Positions 1-10,440 of a stretch of 64,000 bases of DNA are shown here, one piece after another (the stretch's first letter is position 1; each line of letters starts with the position of its first letter). The notes under the pieces are model-generated. The model was not told the DNA's origin. It saw nothing but the letters and a program-made list of their open reading frames with translations, and ran no database searches. The translations under genes and the position numbers were made by a program. The stretch is taken from the NCBI GenBank assembly GCA_963733765.1, contig CAVTEI010000003.1, forward strand, positions 2,294,001 through 2,358,000, in the 5' to 3' direction. The DNA comes from DATKAS01 sp963733765 (GTDB lineage Bacteria; Actinomycetota; Acidimicrobiia; Acidimicrobiales; DATKAS01).

Positions 1-1073
1 ATGAGATCGGCGGGACCCTGCCAGCCGAGGTGCTCGTACATCATCACGCCCGACAGGATGACGGAGCCCGGGTTCACCTTGTCCTGGCCGGCGTACTTCG
101 GCGCCGTACCGTGCGTCGCTTCGAAGACGCCGTGGCCGGTGACGTAGTTGATGTTGCCGCCGGGAGCGATGCCGATGCCGCCCACCTGCGCGGCCAGAGC
201 GTCGGACAGATAGTCACCGTTGAGGTTCGGCGTCGCGATCACGTCGAACTCCGCAGGACGGGTCAACACCTGCTGCAGCGTGATGTCAGCGATCGCGTCC
301 TTCACGAGGATCTTGTCGCCCGGATCGCCACCGCAGTCGTCCCATCCGACGGCGACTTCGCTGAACTCCTCGCGGACGAGCTCGTACCCCCACGCACGGA
401 ACGCGCCCTCGGTGAACTTCATGATGTTGCCCTTGTGCACCATCGTCACCGACTTGCGGTGACGGGAGACCGCGTACTGCACCGCGGCGCGGATCAGGCG
501 CTTCGAGCCCATCTCGCTGATCGGCTTCAAGCCAAAGCCCGAGTCGGCGCGGACGTTCCACCCGAACTCGCTCTTCACGAAGTCGGCCAGCTTCTTCGCT
601 TCCGGCGTGTATGCCTCGAGCTCCATGCCCGCGTACACGTCTTCCGTGTTCTCGCGGAAGATCACCATGTCGACGAGCTCGGGATGCTTGACCGGCGAGG
701 GCACGCCCGCGAAGTACCGCACCGGCCGCAGGCAGACGTACAAGTCGAGGATCTGGCGCAACGCGACATTGAGCGAGCGGATGCCGCCGCCGACCGGGGT
801 CGTCAGCGGCCCCTTGATGCCGATGAGGTGATCACGGAAGGACTGGACGGTCGCTTCGGGGAGCCAGTCGCCCGTCTGCTTGAACGCCTTCTCGCCGGCG
901 AGCACCTCGGTCCACGCGACCTTCTTGCCGTACTTCGCCGCCGCGGCATCGAGCACGAGCTGCGAGGCGGGCCAGATGTCGACGCCGGTGCCGTCGCCTT
1001 CGATGAACGGGATGATCGGCTCGTCGGAGACGTTTAGCGAGCCGTCGGCGTTCTGCGTGATCTTGTCGGCCAT
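1..1073 (-). CDS. icd: Isocitrate dehydrogenase (NADP+), 3' end cut off by window edge
   Basis: Oxidatively decarboxylates isocitrate to 2-oxoglutarate in the TCA cycle (cytosolic). About 357 residues from an ATG at 1073 are visible; the C-terminal part lies left of the window. Seen: the nucleotide-binding segment IPFIEGDGTG at residues 21-30, the substrate loop GGGIRSLNVALRQ near 95-107 with the Ser that receives the isocitrate carboxylate (and is the phosphorylation site in E. coli), FRENTEDVYAG near 139-149, and VTMVHKGNIMKFTEG near 220. The loop pattern matches the bacterial homodimeric NADP-type family. The divergent GNAT gene starts 23 bp away. Citrate synthase and aconitase lie in the next 9 kb, so three consecutive TCA enzymes are grouped here although not in one operon. 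Confidence 0.95.
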   Translation of the reverse strand, partial: MADKITQNADGSLNVSDEPIIPFIEGDGTGVDIWPASQLVLDAAAAKYGKKVAWTEVLAGEKAFKQTGDWLPEATVQSFRDHLIGIKGPLTTPVGGGIRSLNVALRQILDLYVCLRPVRYFAGVPSPVKHPELVDMVIFRENTEDVYAGMELEAYTPEAKKLADFVKSEFGWNVRADSGFGLKPISEMGSKRLIRAAVQYAVSRHRKSVTMVHKGNIMKFTEGAFRAWGYELVREEFSEVAVGWDDCGGDPGDKILVKDAIADITLQQVLTRPAEFDVIATPNLNGDYLSDALAAQVGGIGIAPGGNINYVTGHGVFEATHGTAPKYAGQDKVNPGSVILSGVMMYEHLGWQGPADL

Positions 1074-1096
1074 GCGGGCACTCTACGCTGCGCGCT

Positions 1097-1600
1097 GTGA
1101 TCGTCCGCCTGGTGCGTGAAGACGAGTACGACGCGGTCGGCGACCTCACGGTGGCGGCCTATCGAGCCATTCCGGGCGCGCCGTCGGTCGCGGTCGACGG
1201 GTATGAGCACGAGCTCCGCGACGTGCGTGGACGAGTCGACGCGGGCGCCGAGGTGATGGTGGCCGTGACCGCCAACGGCGCGCTCGCGGGTGGGGTCACC
1301 TACGTCGGCGATCCCTCGAACAAGTACGCGGAGTTCGGAGACGCGGACGCGGCGGGATTCCGCATGCTCGCGGTGGCACCCGATCAACAGAACAGCGGAG
1401 CGGGATCCGCCCTCGCGAAGTGGTGCGTCGAGCGAGCCAAAGCGACGGGGAGGAAGCGGATCATCATCCACTCGACCCAGTGGATGACCACCGCCCACCG
1501 CATCTACGGCCGGCTCGGCTTCGAGCGAGCCGAGCATCTCGACTGGTCTCCCGTGCCGGGTTTCCTCCTGATGGCGTTCGTCTACGAGGTGACACAGTGA
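1097..1600 (+). CDS. GNAT-family N-acetyltransferase
   Basis: Predicted cytosolic acetyl-CoA-dependent acyltransferase of 167 residues, substrate unknown. The GNAT fold is visible as an N-terminal IVRLVREDEYDAV strand-helix, a central strand FRMLAVAPDQQNSGAGSAL that carries the acetyl-CoA pyrophosphate loop (Q-x-x-G-x-G/A type, about residues 95-112), and a C-terminal segment around YGRLGFERAEHLDW (about 139-152). GTG start at 1097. Its stop overlaps the GTG of the quinone oxidoreductase gene (GTGA), so the two are probably translationally coupled. Nothing in the neighbourhood identifies the substrate. Confidence 0.85.
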   Translation: MIVRLVREDEYDAVGDLTVAAYRAIPGAPSVAVDGYEHELRDVRGRVDAGAEVMVAVTANGALAGGVTYVGDPSNKYAEFGDADAAGFRMLAVAPDQQNSGAGSALAKWCVERAKATGRKRIIIHSTQWMTTAHRIYGRLGFERAEHLDWSPVPGFLLMAFVYEVTQ

Positions 1601-2634
1601 AGGCGGTCGTCCTCGAGTCCTACGGCGAGCCCGAGGTACTGCGTGTCGACGATGTGCCCGGGCCGGCACCCGCGCCCGACGAGGTCATCGTCGAGATCGC
1701 GGCTTCCGCCCTCAACCGCGCCGACTTGTTGCAGCGACGGGGCGGCTATCCCGGTCCGAAGCTCGTGTACGGCGGTCGCACGCTCGACATCCCCGGCATG
1801 GAGCTCTCCGGCCACGTCGTCGAGCTCGGTTCGCGGGTGAGCGAGCTCGTGGTCGGTCAGCCCGTCATGGCGATCGTGAGCGGCGGCGGATACGCCGAGC
1901 GCGTCGCCATTCATGAACGACAGGTTCTGCCTGTCCCGGAGAGCGTGGCCGTGGCTGATGCGGCGGCCATCCCCGAGGTGTTCATCACGGCGTGGGATGC
2001 GCTGGTCGTGCAGGGTGGGCTCACGTCGGGCCGCGTCGCCCTCGTCCACGCGGGCGCGTCGGGTGTCGGTACCGCGGCGATCCAGATCGTGAAGGCGATT
2101 GGCGCCCGCATCATCGTGACGACGTCAAGCGGCAAGATCGAGGCGTGCAGGGCGCTCGGCGCTGACCACGTCGTCGACTACGGCAGCGAGGACTTCGTCG
2201 TCGCCGCGCTCGACTTCAGCGGCGGACGGGGCGTCGATGTCGTGCTCGACGTGATCGGCGGTGATTACCTCGAACGCAACCTCGACGCGCTCGCCACCCA
2301 GGGCACGATCGTCCAGGTCGGCGCAATGGGAGGCGGCGCGGCGACGTTCACGCTCGGCAAGATGCTCTACAAGCGAGCCCGGCTCATCGGCACGGTGCTC
2401 CGGGCCCGTCCGCTCGAGGAGAAGGTAGCGATCAGCCGCCGCTTCGGTCGCGAAGTCGTGCCGCTGTTCGACGAGGGGCTGCTCAAGCCGGTGATCGACC
2501 GGCGATTCCCGCTCGACGAGGTCGTCGAGGCGCACCGCTACATGGAGAGCAACGCCAACGTCGGCAAGATCCTCCTCGACGTCCTGTCTTCGTCGCCGTC
2601 CGCCGCTGCGCTTCGGCCGGCTCCTGCTCGCTGA
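1597..2634 (+). CDS. NAD(P)H quinone oxidoreductase, zinc-independent MDR family
   Basis: Medium-chain dehydrogenase/reductase of the quinone oxidoreductase (PIG3/QorA-like) class; expected to reduce quinones or enones with NADPH in the cytosol. 345 residues from a GTG at 1597 that overlaps the preceding stop. A GroES-like N-terminal domain (NRADLLQRRGGYP, about 40-52) is followed by a Rossmann fold with HAGASGVGTA at 151-160. No structural or catalytic zinc cysteines are seen. Odd: the last 15 residues (SSSPSAAALRPAPAR) are encoded by the first copy of a 62-bp repeat; the normal family C-terminus would be near GKILLDV. The repeat seems to have invaded or extended the 3' end. Confidence 0.88.
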   Translation: MKAVVLESYGEPEVLRVDDVPGPAPAPDEVIVEIAASALNRADLLQRRGGYPGPKLVYGGRTLDIPGMELSGHVVELGSRVSELVVGQPVMAIVSGGGYAERVAIHERQVLPVPESVAVADAAAIPEVFITAWDALVVQGGLTSGRVALVHAGASGVGTAAIQIVKAIGARIIVTTSSGKIEACRALGADHVVDYGSEDFVVAALDFSGGRGVDVVLDVIGGDYLERNLDALATQGTIVQVGAMGGGAATFTLGKMLYKRARLIGTVLRARPLEEKVAISRRFGREVVPLFDEGLLKPVIDRRFPLDEVVEAHRYMESNANVGKILLDVLSSSPSAAALRPAPAR

Positions 2635-2748
2635 CGCTCGACAATCGGTCCTCGTCGCCGTCCGCCGCTGCGCTTCGGCCGGCTCCTGCTCGCTGACGCT
2701 CGACAATCGGTGCTTCGCGCACCCGGCGGCGCATTGCGCCGCCCCTCA
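2590..2748 (+). repeat. 62-bp tandem repeat plus GC hairpin; member of a dispersed repeat family
   Basis: Two near-identical copies of a 62-bp unit begin at 2590 and 2652 (each starts TCGTCGCCGTCCGCCGCTG and ends CTCGACAATCGGT). They are followed by a perfect 9-bp-arm palindrome (GGCGGCGCA, centre T, TGCGCCGCC) at 2725-2743. The second unit plus hairpin recurs in inverted orientation at 8057-8153. Both copies fill gaps between convergent genes. The first unit lies inside the 3' end of the oxidoreductase gene. Probably a REP-like element; the hairpin may also act as a bidirectional terminator. Confidence 0.85.
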
Positions 2749-4014
<1,266 letters not shown>

Positions 4015-4082
4015 CGTCGTAGCCCCCTTCTCGGTTGTCCGTTCCAGAGTATCGGCGCCGTCCTTGGACCGTGCCGGGCCGG

Positions 4083-5423
4083 TCAGAGCGGCGAGTTGTC
4101 ATGCTTGCGCCCGACGATCGCCTCCCGCTTGCTCTCCAACATCATGAGCGCGTGCGCGATCTCGGCCCTGGTGTCGGCGGGGTCGATCACCGCGTCCACG
4201 TACCCGCGTTCGGCGGCGATGTAGGGGTTCAGGAATCGCTCCTCGTAGGCGGACTCGAGCGCGGGACGGTCCTCGGGCGCAACCCGGCGGTGCAGGATCT
4301 CGATCGCGCCCTTGGCGCCCATCACCGCCAGCTCCGCCGAGGGCCACGCCAGGCACAGGTCGTTCCCCATGCGCTTCGAATCCATCACGATGTACGCGCC
4401 GCCGTAGGACTTGCGCAGGATGATGCAGATCCGAGGGACCGTGGCGCGGGCGTAGGCGAACGCGAGCTGCGCGCCGTGCCGGATCATCCCCCGCCACTCG
4501 AGGTCCTTGCCCGGGTAGAACCCGGATGTGTCGACGAACGTCAGGATCGGCAGGTTGAACGAGTCGCAGAACGACACGAACCCGGCGCCCTTCTGGGAAG
4601 CGGGGATGTCGAGTGTGCCGGCGATCGCCAGCGGCTGGTTGGCGATGACACCGACGGGACGTCCGGCAACCGTCGCCAGCCCGGTCACGAGGTTGGGCGC
4701 CCACCGCGGTCGCAGCTCGAGCAGGTCGTCGTCGTCGACGATCGTGCGGATGACATCGCGCACGTCGTAGCTGCCCGCCGCGCCCGAGGGCAACAGCTCA
4801 CCGGCTTCCGGGGTCGGTCGTTCTTCGGGATCCGCGGTCGGCCAGCGAGGAGGCATCTCGTCGGCGTGGGCGGGGAGATAGGCGAGGAGTGCGGCGACCA
4901 TCTCGCGGGCGCGGTCGACGTCGTCGACCACGATGGTCGCCGCACCGGTGCTGCGCGCGTGCACGTGGGCTCCGCCGAGCTCGTTCGCGTCGATGCGCAC
5001 GCCGGTGAACTCGGTGACCATCGTCGGCCCGCTCACGAACGCGTAGGCGTCGGCTGTCATCACGACCAGGTCCGCGAGCCCGAGCAGCAGGGCCGGACCG
5101 GACACAGCCGGCCCGGTGACGACGAGGACGATGGGCACGATTCCCGAGCAGTCGGCGAGGGCGCGGGCGGCCAAGCCCCACCCGTGCAGCGCGGCCATGC
5201 CCTCGACGATGTCGGCACCGCTCGACGCGATGTACCCGACCAGAGGGATCCGCTCGGCGAGGGCGGTCTTCGCGGCAATGGCGATCGACTGACCGTCGAC
5301 CGAGCTGAGCGCTCCCTTGCGGTCGGTGGGGTCGATCGTGATGACGACTGCAGGGCGTCCGTCGATGTCGTCGACGCGGGCGCTGACACTTCCCTTGGTG
5401 CCCGCCCGGATCGCGACACTCAC
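4083..5423 (-). CDS. Acyl-CoA carboxylase carboxyltransferase (AccD/PccB-like), short form
   Basis: 446 residues from a GTG at 5423. Resembles the beta (carboxyltransferase) subunit of propionyl/acetyl-CoA carboxylases: an N-terminal crotonase-like half with an oxyanion GPAVSGPALLLGLADLVVM region (about 122-140) and a C-terminal half with IANQPLAIAGTLDIPASQKG (about 263-282), FVDTSGFYPGKDLEWRG (about 298-314) and SYGGAYIVM (about 346-354). These segments match the biotin-pocket and acyl-CoA regions of the family. It is about 70 residues shorter than typical PccB because the usual N-terminus is missing. No biotin carboxylase or biotin carrier gene is in the window, so partner and acyl substrate are unknown. 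It follows lysR by 21 bp. Confidence 0.8.
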   Translation of the reverse strand: MSVAIRAGTKGSVSARVDDIDGRPAVVITIDPTDRKGALSSVDGQSIAIAAKTALAERIPLVGYIASSGADIVEGMAALHGWGLAARALADCSGIVPIVLVVTGPAVSGPALLLGLADLVVMTADAYAFVSGPTMVTEFTGVRIDANELGGAHVHARSTGAATIVVDDVDRAREMVAALLAYLPAHADEMPPRWPTADPEERPTPEAGELLPSGAAGSYDVRDVIRTIVDDDDLLELRPRWAPNLVTGLATVAGRPVGVIANQPLAIAGTLDIPASQKGAGFVSFCDSFNLPILTFVDTSGFYPGKDLEWRGMIRHGAQLAFAYARATVPRICIILRKSYGGAYIVMDSKRMGNDLCLAWPSAELAVMGAKGAIEILHRRVAPEDRPALESAYEERFLNPYIAAERGYVDAVIDPADTRAEIAHALMMLESKREAIVGRKHDNSPL

Positions 5424-5444
5424 GGGGCGGAGGTTACGTCTGAA

Positions 5445-6374
5445 TCAGACCGCGGCGGCCGACGGAAGTGCGAGATGCAAGCCCGGCTGGTCCGTGGCCT
5501 GCGCACGCACGACCCCGCGCACGAGCTCGGCGACGCCCTGCGCCTGCGGGGTCAGCGCGCCCCGACGCCGCCGGGCGAGGCCGACGTGACGTCGGTGAAG
5601 CCCGCGGACCGGGATGCGCTTCCACGCGCCTGTGAGCCAGCCGGGGACCGCGGTTGCCGGGAGCACCGCGGCGCCAAAGCCCTGGAACGCGAGTGACGCC
5701 GCGAGCCGCACCCCATCGAGCTCGGCCTGCGCCTGAAGGCGTACACCCGCGCGGGCGGCTTGAAGCTCGAGCTCGTCGCGCAAGGCGGTGCCGGGTGCGC
5801 TGAGGAGGAGCGGATGCTCGCCGAGCTGCGCGAGCGTCACGCGGTCGTGCTTCGCCAGCGGGTGGTCGGTGGGCGCAACGAGAACGAGATCTTCCTCGAA
5901 CAGCGGCTCGGTGGCGAGCTCGAGATCGTCGACGGGCAGGTTGACGACCGCGAGATCGAGGTGCCCGGATTGCAGCTGCAACGTGAGTGACGTCGTGCTC
6001 GCCTCCACCACGACCGTGCGCACGCGGGGGTGTTCGACCCGGAGTCCGTCGAGCAGGCCGGCAACCAGCCAGCGAGCAGTGGTGCCGATGACCCCGAAAC
6101 GGACGTCTCCGGTCAGCTCGGTGCCGAGGCGCGCGACGTCGGACCGGATCGCGTCGAGCTCGGCCTGGATGCGCCGCGCCCGGGCCACCACCGCGGTTCC
6201 TTCTTGGGTGAGCCGGCCGCTTCCGCGGTCGACCAGCGTGGTACCCAGCTCGTGCTCGAGGCGCGCCACGTGGGCCGAGATGTTCGACTGAACGGTGTGG
6301 AGGGACTTCGCGGCACTGGAGAACGTGCCGTGTTCCGCGACGGCCACCAAAGCCTGGAGCTGACGCACATCCAC
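5445..6374 (-). CDS. LysR-family transcriptional regulator
   Basis: 309-residue DNA-binding regulator. The N-terminal winged helix-turn-helix (about residues 1-60: MDVRQLQALVAVAEHGTFS, then SNISAHVARLEHELG) is followed by a periplasmic-binding-like effector domain (about 90-295). GTG start at 6374. It sits 21 bp upstream of the carboxyltransferase gene on the same strand, so the two probably share a transcript. LysR proteins more often control a divergent gene; here the divergent unit is the 6C RNA, whose promoter begins about 60 bp away. Target and inducer cannot be told from sequence. Confidence 0.9.
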   Translation of the reverse strand: MDVRQLQALVAVAEHGTFSSAAKSLHTVQSNISAHVARLEHELGTTLVDRGSGRLTQEGTAVVARARRIQAELDAIRSDVARLGTELTGDVRFGVIGTTARWLVAGLLDGLRVEHPRVRTVVVEASTTSLTLQLQSGHLDLAVVNLPVDDLELATEPLFEEDLVLVAPTDHPLAKHDRVTLAQLGEHPLLLSAPGTALRDELELQAARAGVRLQAQAELDGVRLAASLAFQGFGAAVLPATAVPGWLTGAWKRIPVRGLHRRHVGLARRRRGALTPQAQGVAELVRGVVRAQATDQPGLHLALPSAAAV

Positions 6375-6432
6375 GCCGTCAGTCTGCCACAGACCTATCG
6401 CTCGGAGCGATGGCCAAGGTCACTGATAACTA

Positions 6433-6463
6433 TTGGACAGATTGCGTCGCACAACGGCATACT
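6433..6463 (+). promoter_or_regulatory. Putative promoter of the 6C RNA
   Basis: A -35-like TTGGAC at 6433-6438 and a -10-like CATACT at 6458-6463 (or GCATAC one base earlier) are separated by 18-19 bp. This predicts a transcript start near 6470, just upstream of the first C-rich hairpin. The spacing is slightly long; placement is inference. Confidence 0.5.
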
Positions 6464-6469
6464 GAACGT

Positions 6470-6597
6470 CACAAGATCGAAGTGGACCCGTCCCCCCGGG
6501 AGTCACCTCGATGTGAGCTTTGGCGGTCCCCCCACCGCAGGGCTCCAGGTTGAGAGGGCCGGCCAACCCCCCAAAGGCCGGCCCTTTCCCGTTTTCA
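6470..6597 (+). ncRNA. 6C small RNA
   Basis: A roughly 125-nt RNA with C-rich hairpin loops, the defining feature of the actinobacterial 6C RNA family. Hairpins: (i) 6482-6506 with a CCCCCC run in the loop; (ii) GCGGT (6523-6527), loop CCCCCC (6528-6533), ACCGC (6534-6538), extended by GAGC/GCTC after an internal loop; (iii) AGGGCCGGCC (6555-6564), loop AACCCCCCAAA, GGCCGGCCCT (6576-6585), then a T-rich tract. Synteny supports it: in Mycobacterium, from memory, the 6C RNA lies beside an HAD-IB hydrolase gene, and here an HAD-IB gene starts 23 bp downstream on the same strand. Work in mycobacteria and relatives suggests 6C RNA pairs through its C-rich loops with G-rich ribosome-binding regions; targets here are unknown. 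The 5' end is estimated. Confidence 0.85.
6555..6595 (+). terminator. Intrinsic terminator of the 6C RNA
   Basis: A perfect 10-bp GC stem (6555-6564 with 6576-6585) is followed by TTCCCGTTTT. It also carries the last C6 loop, so it belongs to the small RNA and acts as its terminator, separating it from the following gene. Confidence 0.8.
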
Positions 6598-6619
6598 ACC
6601 CCGTATCTAAGGTGCGCAC

Positions 6620-8056
6620 GTGAGTTCCCCGTCCCCCACGACCGCAGCGTTCTTCGACCTCGACCGGACGTTGCTCGCGGGCGCAAGCGGCCCCGTCATC
6701 AGCGCTGCGCTGCGCGACGCGGGAGTGATCGCGAACCGCGGGATCCCGGGCGAGGCCTTCATCTACGGCATCTTCAACCGGCTCGGCGAGACGCTCCCGA
6801 GCATGGCTCTCGCCCGGCAGGCCGCCAACGTTGCGAAGGGCTGGAGCCAGGCGCTCGTCGATGATGCCGCCAAGAAGGCGGCCGAGGTGTTGCTCGAGCG
6901 AGTCCAACCGAAGGCCGCGCAGCTCTTCGAGGAGCATCGACGCGAGGGGCGCATGCTCGTGCTCGCGACGACAACGCCGTATGACCTCGTCCGGCCACTT
7001 GCCGATCTGCTCGGCTTCGACGACGTGGTCGCGACGCGCTACGGCGTCGCCGACGACGGCACGTACAACGGCGCGATCGTCGGCAACTTCGTGTGGGCCA
7101 ACGGAAAGCTCGCAGCGGTGCGCACCTGGGCGGCCGAGCACGGGATCGACCTGGCGAACAGCTACTTCTACTCCGACAGCGTGTACGACACGCCGCTGCT
7201 CTCCGCGGTCGGCCACCCGGTGGCGGTCAACCCCGATCCCCGGTTGCAGCTCGTCGCCACGGCCCGACGGTGGCCTATCCTCCACCTCGACGTGCCCGAA
7301 GGTGTCCCGAAGATCCTCGGCGTTGAGCCGCAGCAGGTGGCGCAGGCCTTCAACCGGCCTGAGCTGATTCCCTACGCTCGGTTCGAATTCGAGGGGGAAG
7401 ACCGGGTCCCGAGGCGCGGTCCGGCGATCGTCGTCGCCAACCACCGCAGCTACTTCGACATCGTCGCGATGTCGCTCCTGTTTGCGAAGGTCGGCCGGCC
7501 CGTCCGCTTCCTGGGAAAGAAGGAAGTGTTCGACGTGCCGGTGGTCGGTCAGGTCGCGAAGGCGTTCGGTGGCATCCGCGTCGACCGGGGCACCGGCTCC
7601 GACGAACCCCTTCAGGCGGCGGTCGCTGCGCTCGACAGCGGTGATCTCGTGGCGATCATGCCGCAGGGCACCATCCCTCGAGGCCCCGCGTTCTTCGATC
7701 CGGTGCTGAAGGGACGTTGGGGCGCGGCGCGGCTTGCGCACATGACCCGCGTGCCCGTGATCCCCGTCGGGCTGTGGGGCACCGAGAAGGTGTGGCCGCG
7801 CTCGGCGCGGCTGCCGAACATGCTGAACCTGACGAACCCGCCGACGATCAAGGTGCGTGTCGGCCCGGCGGTCGACCTGAAGTACAAGAACATCGACAAG
7901 GACACCGAGCGGATCATGGAAGCGATCATGCAGCTGCTTCCGCCCGTGGCACGGATGCCGCACACTCCCACGCCGGAGGAGCTGCAGCGCACCTATCCGC
8001 CCGGGTACAAGGGCGACCCGCACCGCGAGACGGAAAGGCGTCCCGGGACGGACTGA
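6620..8056 (+). CDS. Bifunctional HAD-IB phosphatase / lysophospholipid acyltransferase (PlsC-like)
   Basis: 478 residues, GTG start. The N-terminal HAD-IB domain (about 1-215) has motif I FFDLDRTLL (D-x-D intact), motif II in ATTTPYDLVRP, and motif IV SDSVYDTPLL. The C-terminal acyltransferase domain (about 235-450) has the NHRSYFD (H-x4-D) catalytic block near 274-280, FLGKKE-VFDVPVVG, and an IMPQGTIPRG block in place of the usual FPEGTR. Predicted roles: acylation of lysophosphatidate or a related acceptor at the membrane, with the HAD domain perhaps dephosphorylating the product or a lipid phosphate; specificity is unproven. The fusion is common in actinobacteria. It lies just downstream of the 6C RNA and converges on aconitase, with a dispersed repeat filling the gap. 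Confidence 0.9.
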   Translation: MSSPSPTTAAFFDLDRTLLAGASGPVISAALRDAGVIANRGIPGEAFIYGIFNRLGETLPSMALARQAANVAKGWSQALVDDAAKKAAEVLLERVQPKAAQLFEEHRREGRMLVLATTTPYDLVRPLADLLGFDDVVATRYGVADDGTYNGAIVGNFVWANGKLAAVRTWAAEHGIDLANSYFYSDSVYDTPLLSAVGHPVAVNPDPRLQLVATARRWPILHLDVPEGVPKILGVEPQQVAQAFNRPELIPYARFEFEGEDRVPRRGPAIVVANHRSYFDIVAMSLLFAKVGRPVRFLGKKEVFDVPVVGQVAKAFGGIRVDRGTGSDEPLQAAVAALDSGDLVAIMPQGTIPRGPAFFDPVLKGRWGAARLAHMTRVPVIPVGLWGTEKVWPRSARLPNMLNLTNPPTIKVRVGPAVDLKYKNIDKDTERIMEAIMQLLPPVARMPHTPTPEELQRTYPPGYKGDPHRETERRPGTD

Positions 8057-8153
8057 GGGGACGGCGCAGTGCGCCGCCCGGGTGCGCGCAGTACCGATTG
8101 TCGAGCGCAGCGAGAGGAGCCGGCCAAAGCGCAGCGGCGGACGGCGACGTGAT
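8057..8153 (-). repeat. Inverted copy of the dispersed repeat
   Basis: The reverse complement of this whole gap aligns with 2652-2748: a CGTCGCCGTCCGCCGCTGCG block, CTCGACAATCGGT, GCGCACCC, then a palindrome (CGGCGCA, G, TGCGCCG at 8062-8076). Small differences include loss of two bases in the middle of the unit. It exactly occupies the space between the stop of the HAD-IB/PlsC gene and the restored stop of aconitase. Confidence 0.82.
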
Positions 8154-10425
8154 TCAGCGTCGCGCGCTGATGATGTTCAGCGCGCTGCCGGCGCGGAACC
8201 ACTCGATCTGCTCGTCCGAGAACGTATGCGTGCAGAAGAACTCGACCGTCGAGCCGTCGGGCTTGCGGATGCTGCATCGCACCGGGCCGGTCGGGGGCGA
8301 GCGCGGTCAGCTCGTGGACCGAGATGCGATCGTCCTCACCGATCTCGTCGTAGGTCGCCGGGTCCGCGAACGTCAGCGGCAGGAGTCCCTGCTTCTTGAG
8401 ATTCGTGTCGTGGATGCGGGCGAAGCTGCGGGCGAAGATCGCCCGGCCGTTGCGGAAGCGCGGTTCCATGGCGGCGTGCTCGCGCGATGAGCCTTCGCCG
8501 TAGTTCTGGTCGCCGACGGCGCACCACGGGATGCCCGCCTCGGCGTAGCGCTTCGCGATCTCGGGGAAGGGCCGCGTGCCGCCGTCGGTCTGGTCCTTGC
8601 CCTCGCCGGTCGCGCCCGTGAACGCGTTGACGACGCCGAGGAACAGGTTGCCGCTGATGTTCTCGAGGTGCCCGCGGTACGTGAGCCACTTGCCGGCGGC
8701 GGAGATGTGGTCGGTGGTGCACTTGCCCTTCGCCTTCATCAAGACCGGCATGTCGACGAGATCCTGCCCGTCCCAAGGCGGGAACGGTTCGAGGAGCTGC
8801 AGCCGGGCGGAGTCCGGGCGGACGACGACCTGCACCGCCGTACCGTCCTCTGGTGGGGGGAGGAAGCCGCTCTCGCCAGGATCGAACCCCTTCGCCGGCA
8901 GCACTTCGCCGACGGGCGGATCGAGCTTCACGGCGATGCCCTCGTCGTTGGTGATGGTGTCGGTGAGCGGGTTGAAGTCGAGTGTTCCCGCCAGCGCGTA
9001 CGCGATCACCGTGTCGGGCGACGTCACGAACGCGAGCGTGTTCGCGTTCCCGTCGTTGCGCTTCGGGAAGTTGCGGTTGTAGGAGTTGATGATCGTGTTC
9101 TTCACCGACGGGTCGATGTCGGTGCGATCCCATTGGCCGATGCACGGCCCGCAGGCGTTGGCGAGCACGCTCGCGCCGATCGCTTCGAGGTCGGCGAGCA
9201 ACCCGTCGCGCTGGATCGTCGCCCGCACCTGCTCGGAGCCGGGCGTGATCAGGAGCTGCGTCTTCGAGGTCAGGCCCTTCGCGGCCGCCTGGCGGGCGAT
9301 CGACGCGGCGCGGGTGATGTCCTCGTATGAGGAGTTCGTGCAGGAACCGACGAGCGCCGACGAGATCGTGAGCGGCCAGTCGTTCTTCTTGGCGGCGGCG
9401 CCGATCTCGCTCACCTTGTGGGCGAGATCCGGCGTGTGCGGGCCGTTGATGAGCGGCTCGAGCGTGGTGAGATCGATCTCGACGACACGGTCGAAGAATC
9501 GGCTCGGATCGGCCTCGACTTCGGGATCGGGCCGCAGGTCACCGGCGACCGGGTTCGCGGCATCCGCGATCGCCTCGCGCCCGGTGGCCTTCAGGTAGGC
9601 GGCCATGTTCGTGTCGTACGGGAACAGCGAGGTCGTGGCGCCGATCTCGGCCCCCATGTTGCAGATCGTGCCCTTGCCGGTGGCCGAGATCGAATCCGCG
9701 CCGGGGCCGAAGTACTCGACGATCGCGCCCGTTCCACCTTCGACCGTGAGGATCTCGGCGACCTTCAGGATCACATCCTTCGGCGACGACCATCCCGACA
9801 GCTCTCCGGTCAAGTGGACACCGACGAGCGTCGGCCACCGCACGTTGAAGGGAAAGCCGGTCATCACGTCGACCGCGTCGGCGCCGCCGACACCGATCGC
9901 GACCATGCCGAGCCCGCCAGCGTTCGGCGTGTGGCTGTCCGTGCCGATCATCATCCCGCCCGGGAACGCGTAGTTCTCGAGCACGACCTGGTGGATGATC
10001 CCCGATCCCGGCTTCCAGAACCCGATGCCGTACCGCGCGGAGACGGTGCGCAAGAAGTCGTAGACCTCGTCGTTCATCGTCAGCGCGATCTTTAGGTCGA
10101 TGCCCGCGCCTTCCTTGGCTTGGATCAGGTGATCGCAGTGGACCGTCGTCGGTGCAGCGACCTGGTCGAGGCCGGCGGTCATGAACTGGAGCAGCGCCAT
10201 CTGGGCGGTGGCGTCCTGCATCGCCACGCGGTCGGGGCCGAAGTCGGCGTACGAGCGCCCGCGCTCGAGCTGCTGGGCCTCGGGATCGCGGAGGTGGTTC
10301 ACCAGGATCTTCTCGGCGAGGGTGAGCGGACGGCCGAGGCGCCGGCGCCCGACGGCGGCGCGGTCGGGGAGCGTCGCGTACACGCCCCGCACCAGATCGA
10401 TCGGCGTCTGCGCAGTCACAGCCAT
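8154..10425 (-). CDS. acn: Aconitate hydratase, with one frameshift near the 3' end
   Basis: Interconverts citrate and isocitrate with a [4Fe-4S] cluster. About 757 residues from an ATG at 10425; length and the early TTVHCDHLIQA block (94-104) fit the mitochondrial-like aconitase class. Cluster cysteines are Cys362 (GSCTNSS) and Cys425/Cys428 (NACGPCIG). The swivel domain carries GEGSSREHAA. One extra base around 8282-8286 throws the last 44 or so codons out of frame; removing it restores a normal tail (SIRKPDGSTVEFFCTHTF ... NIISARR) and a stop at 8154. Without correction the frame runs on to 7993. It is divergent from the GntR gene, with overlapping promoters. Confidence 0.93.
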
Positions 10426-10440
10426 GGCGGGCCCCCGTTC

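Noticed and set aside
7993..8153. C-terminal extension of aconitase to 7993
   Set aside because: Arises only from reading past the one-base insertion near 8284; the corrected frame ends at 8154 with the expected tail.
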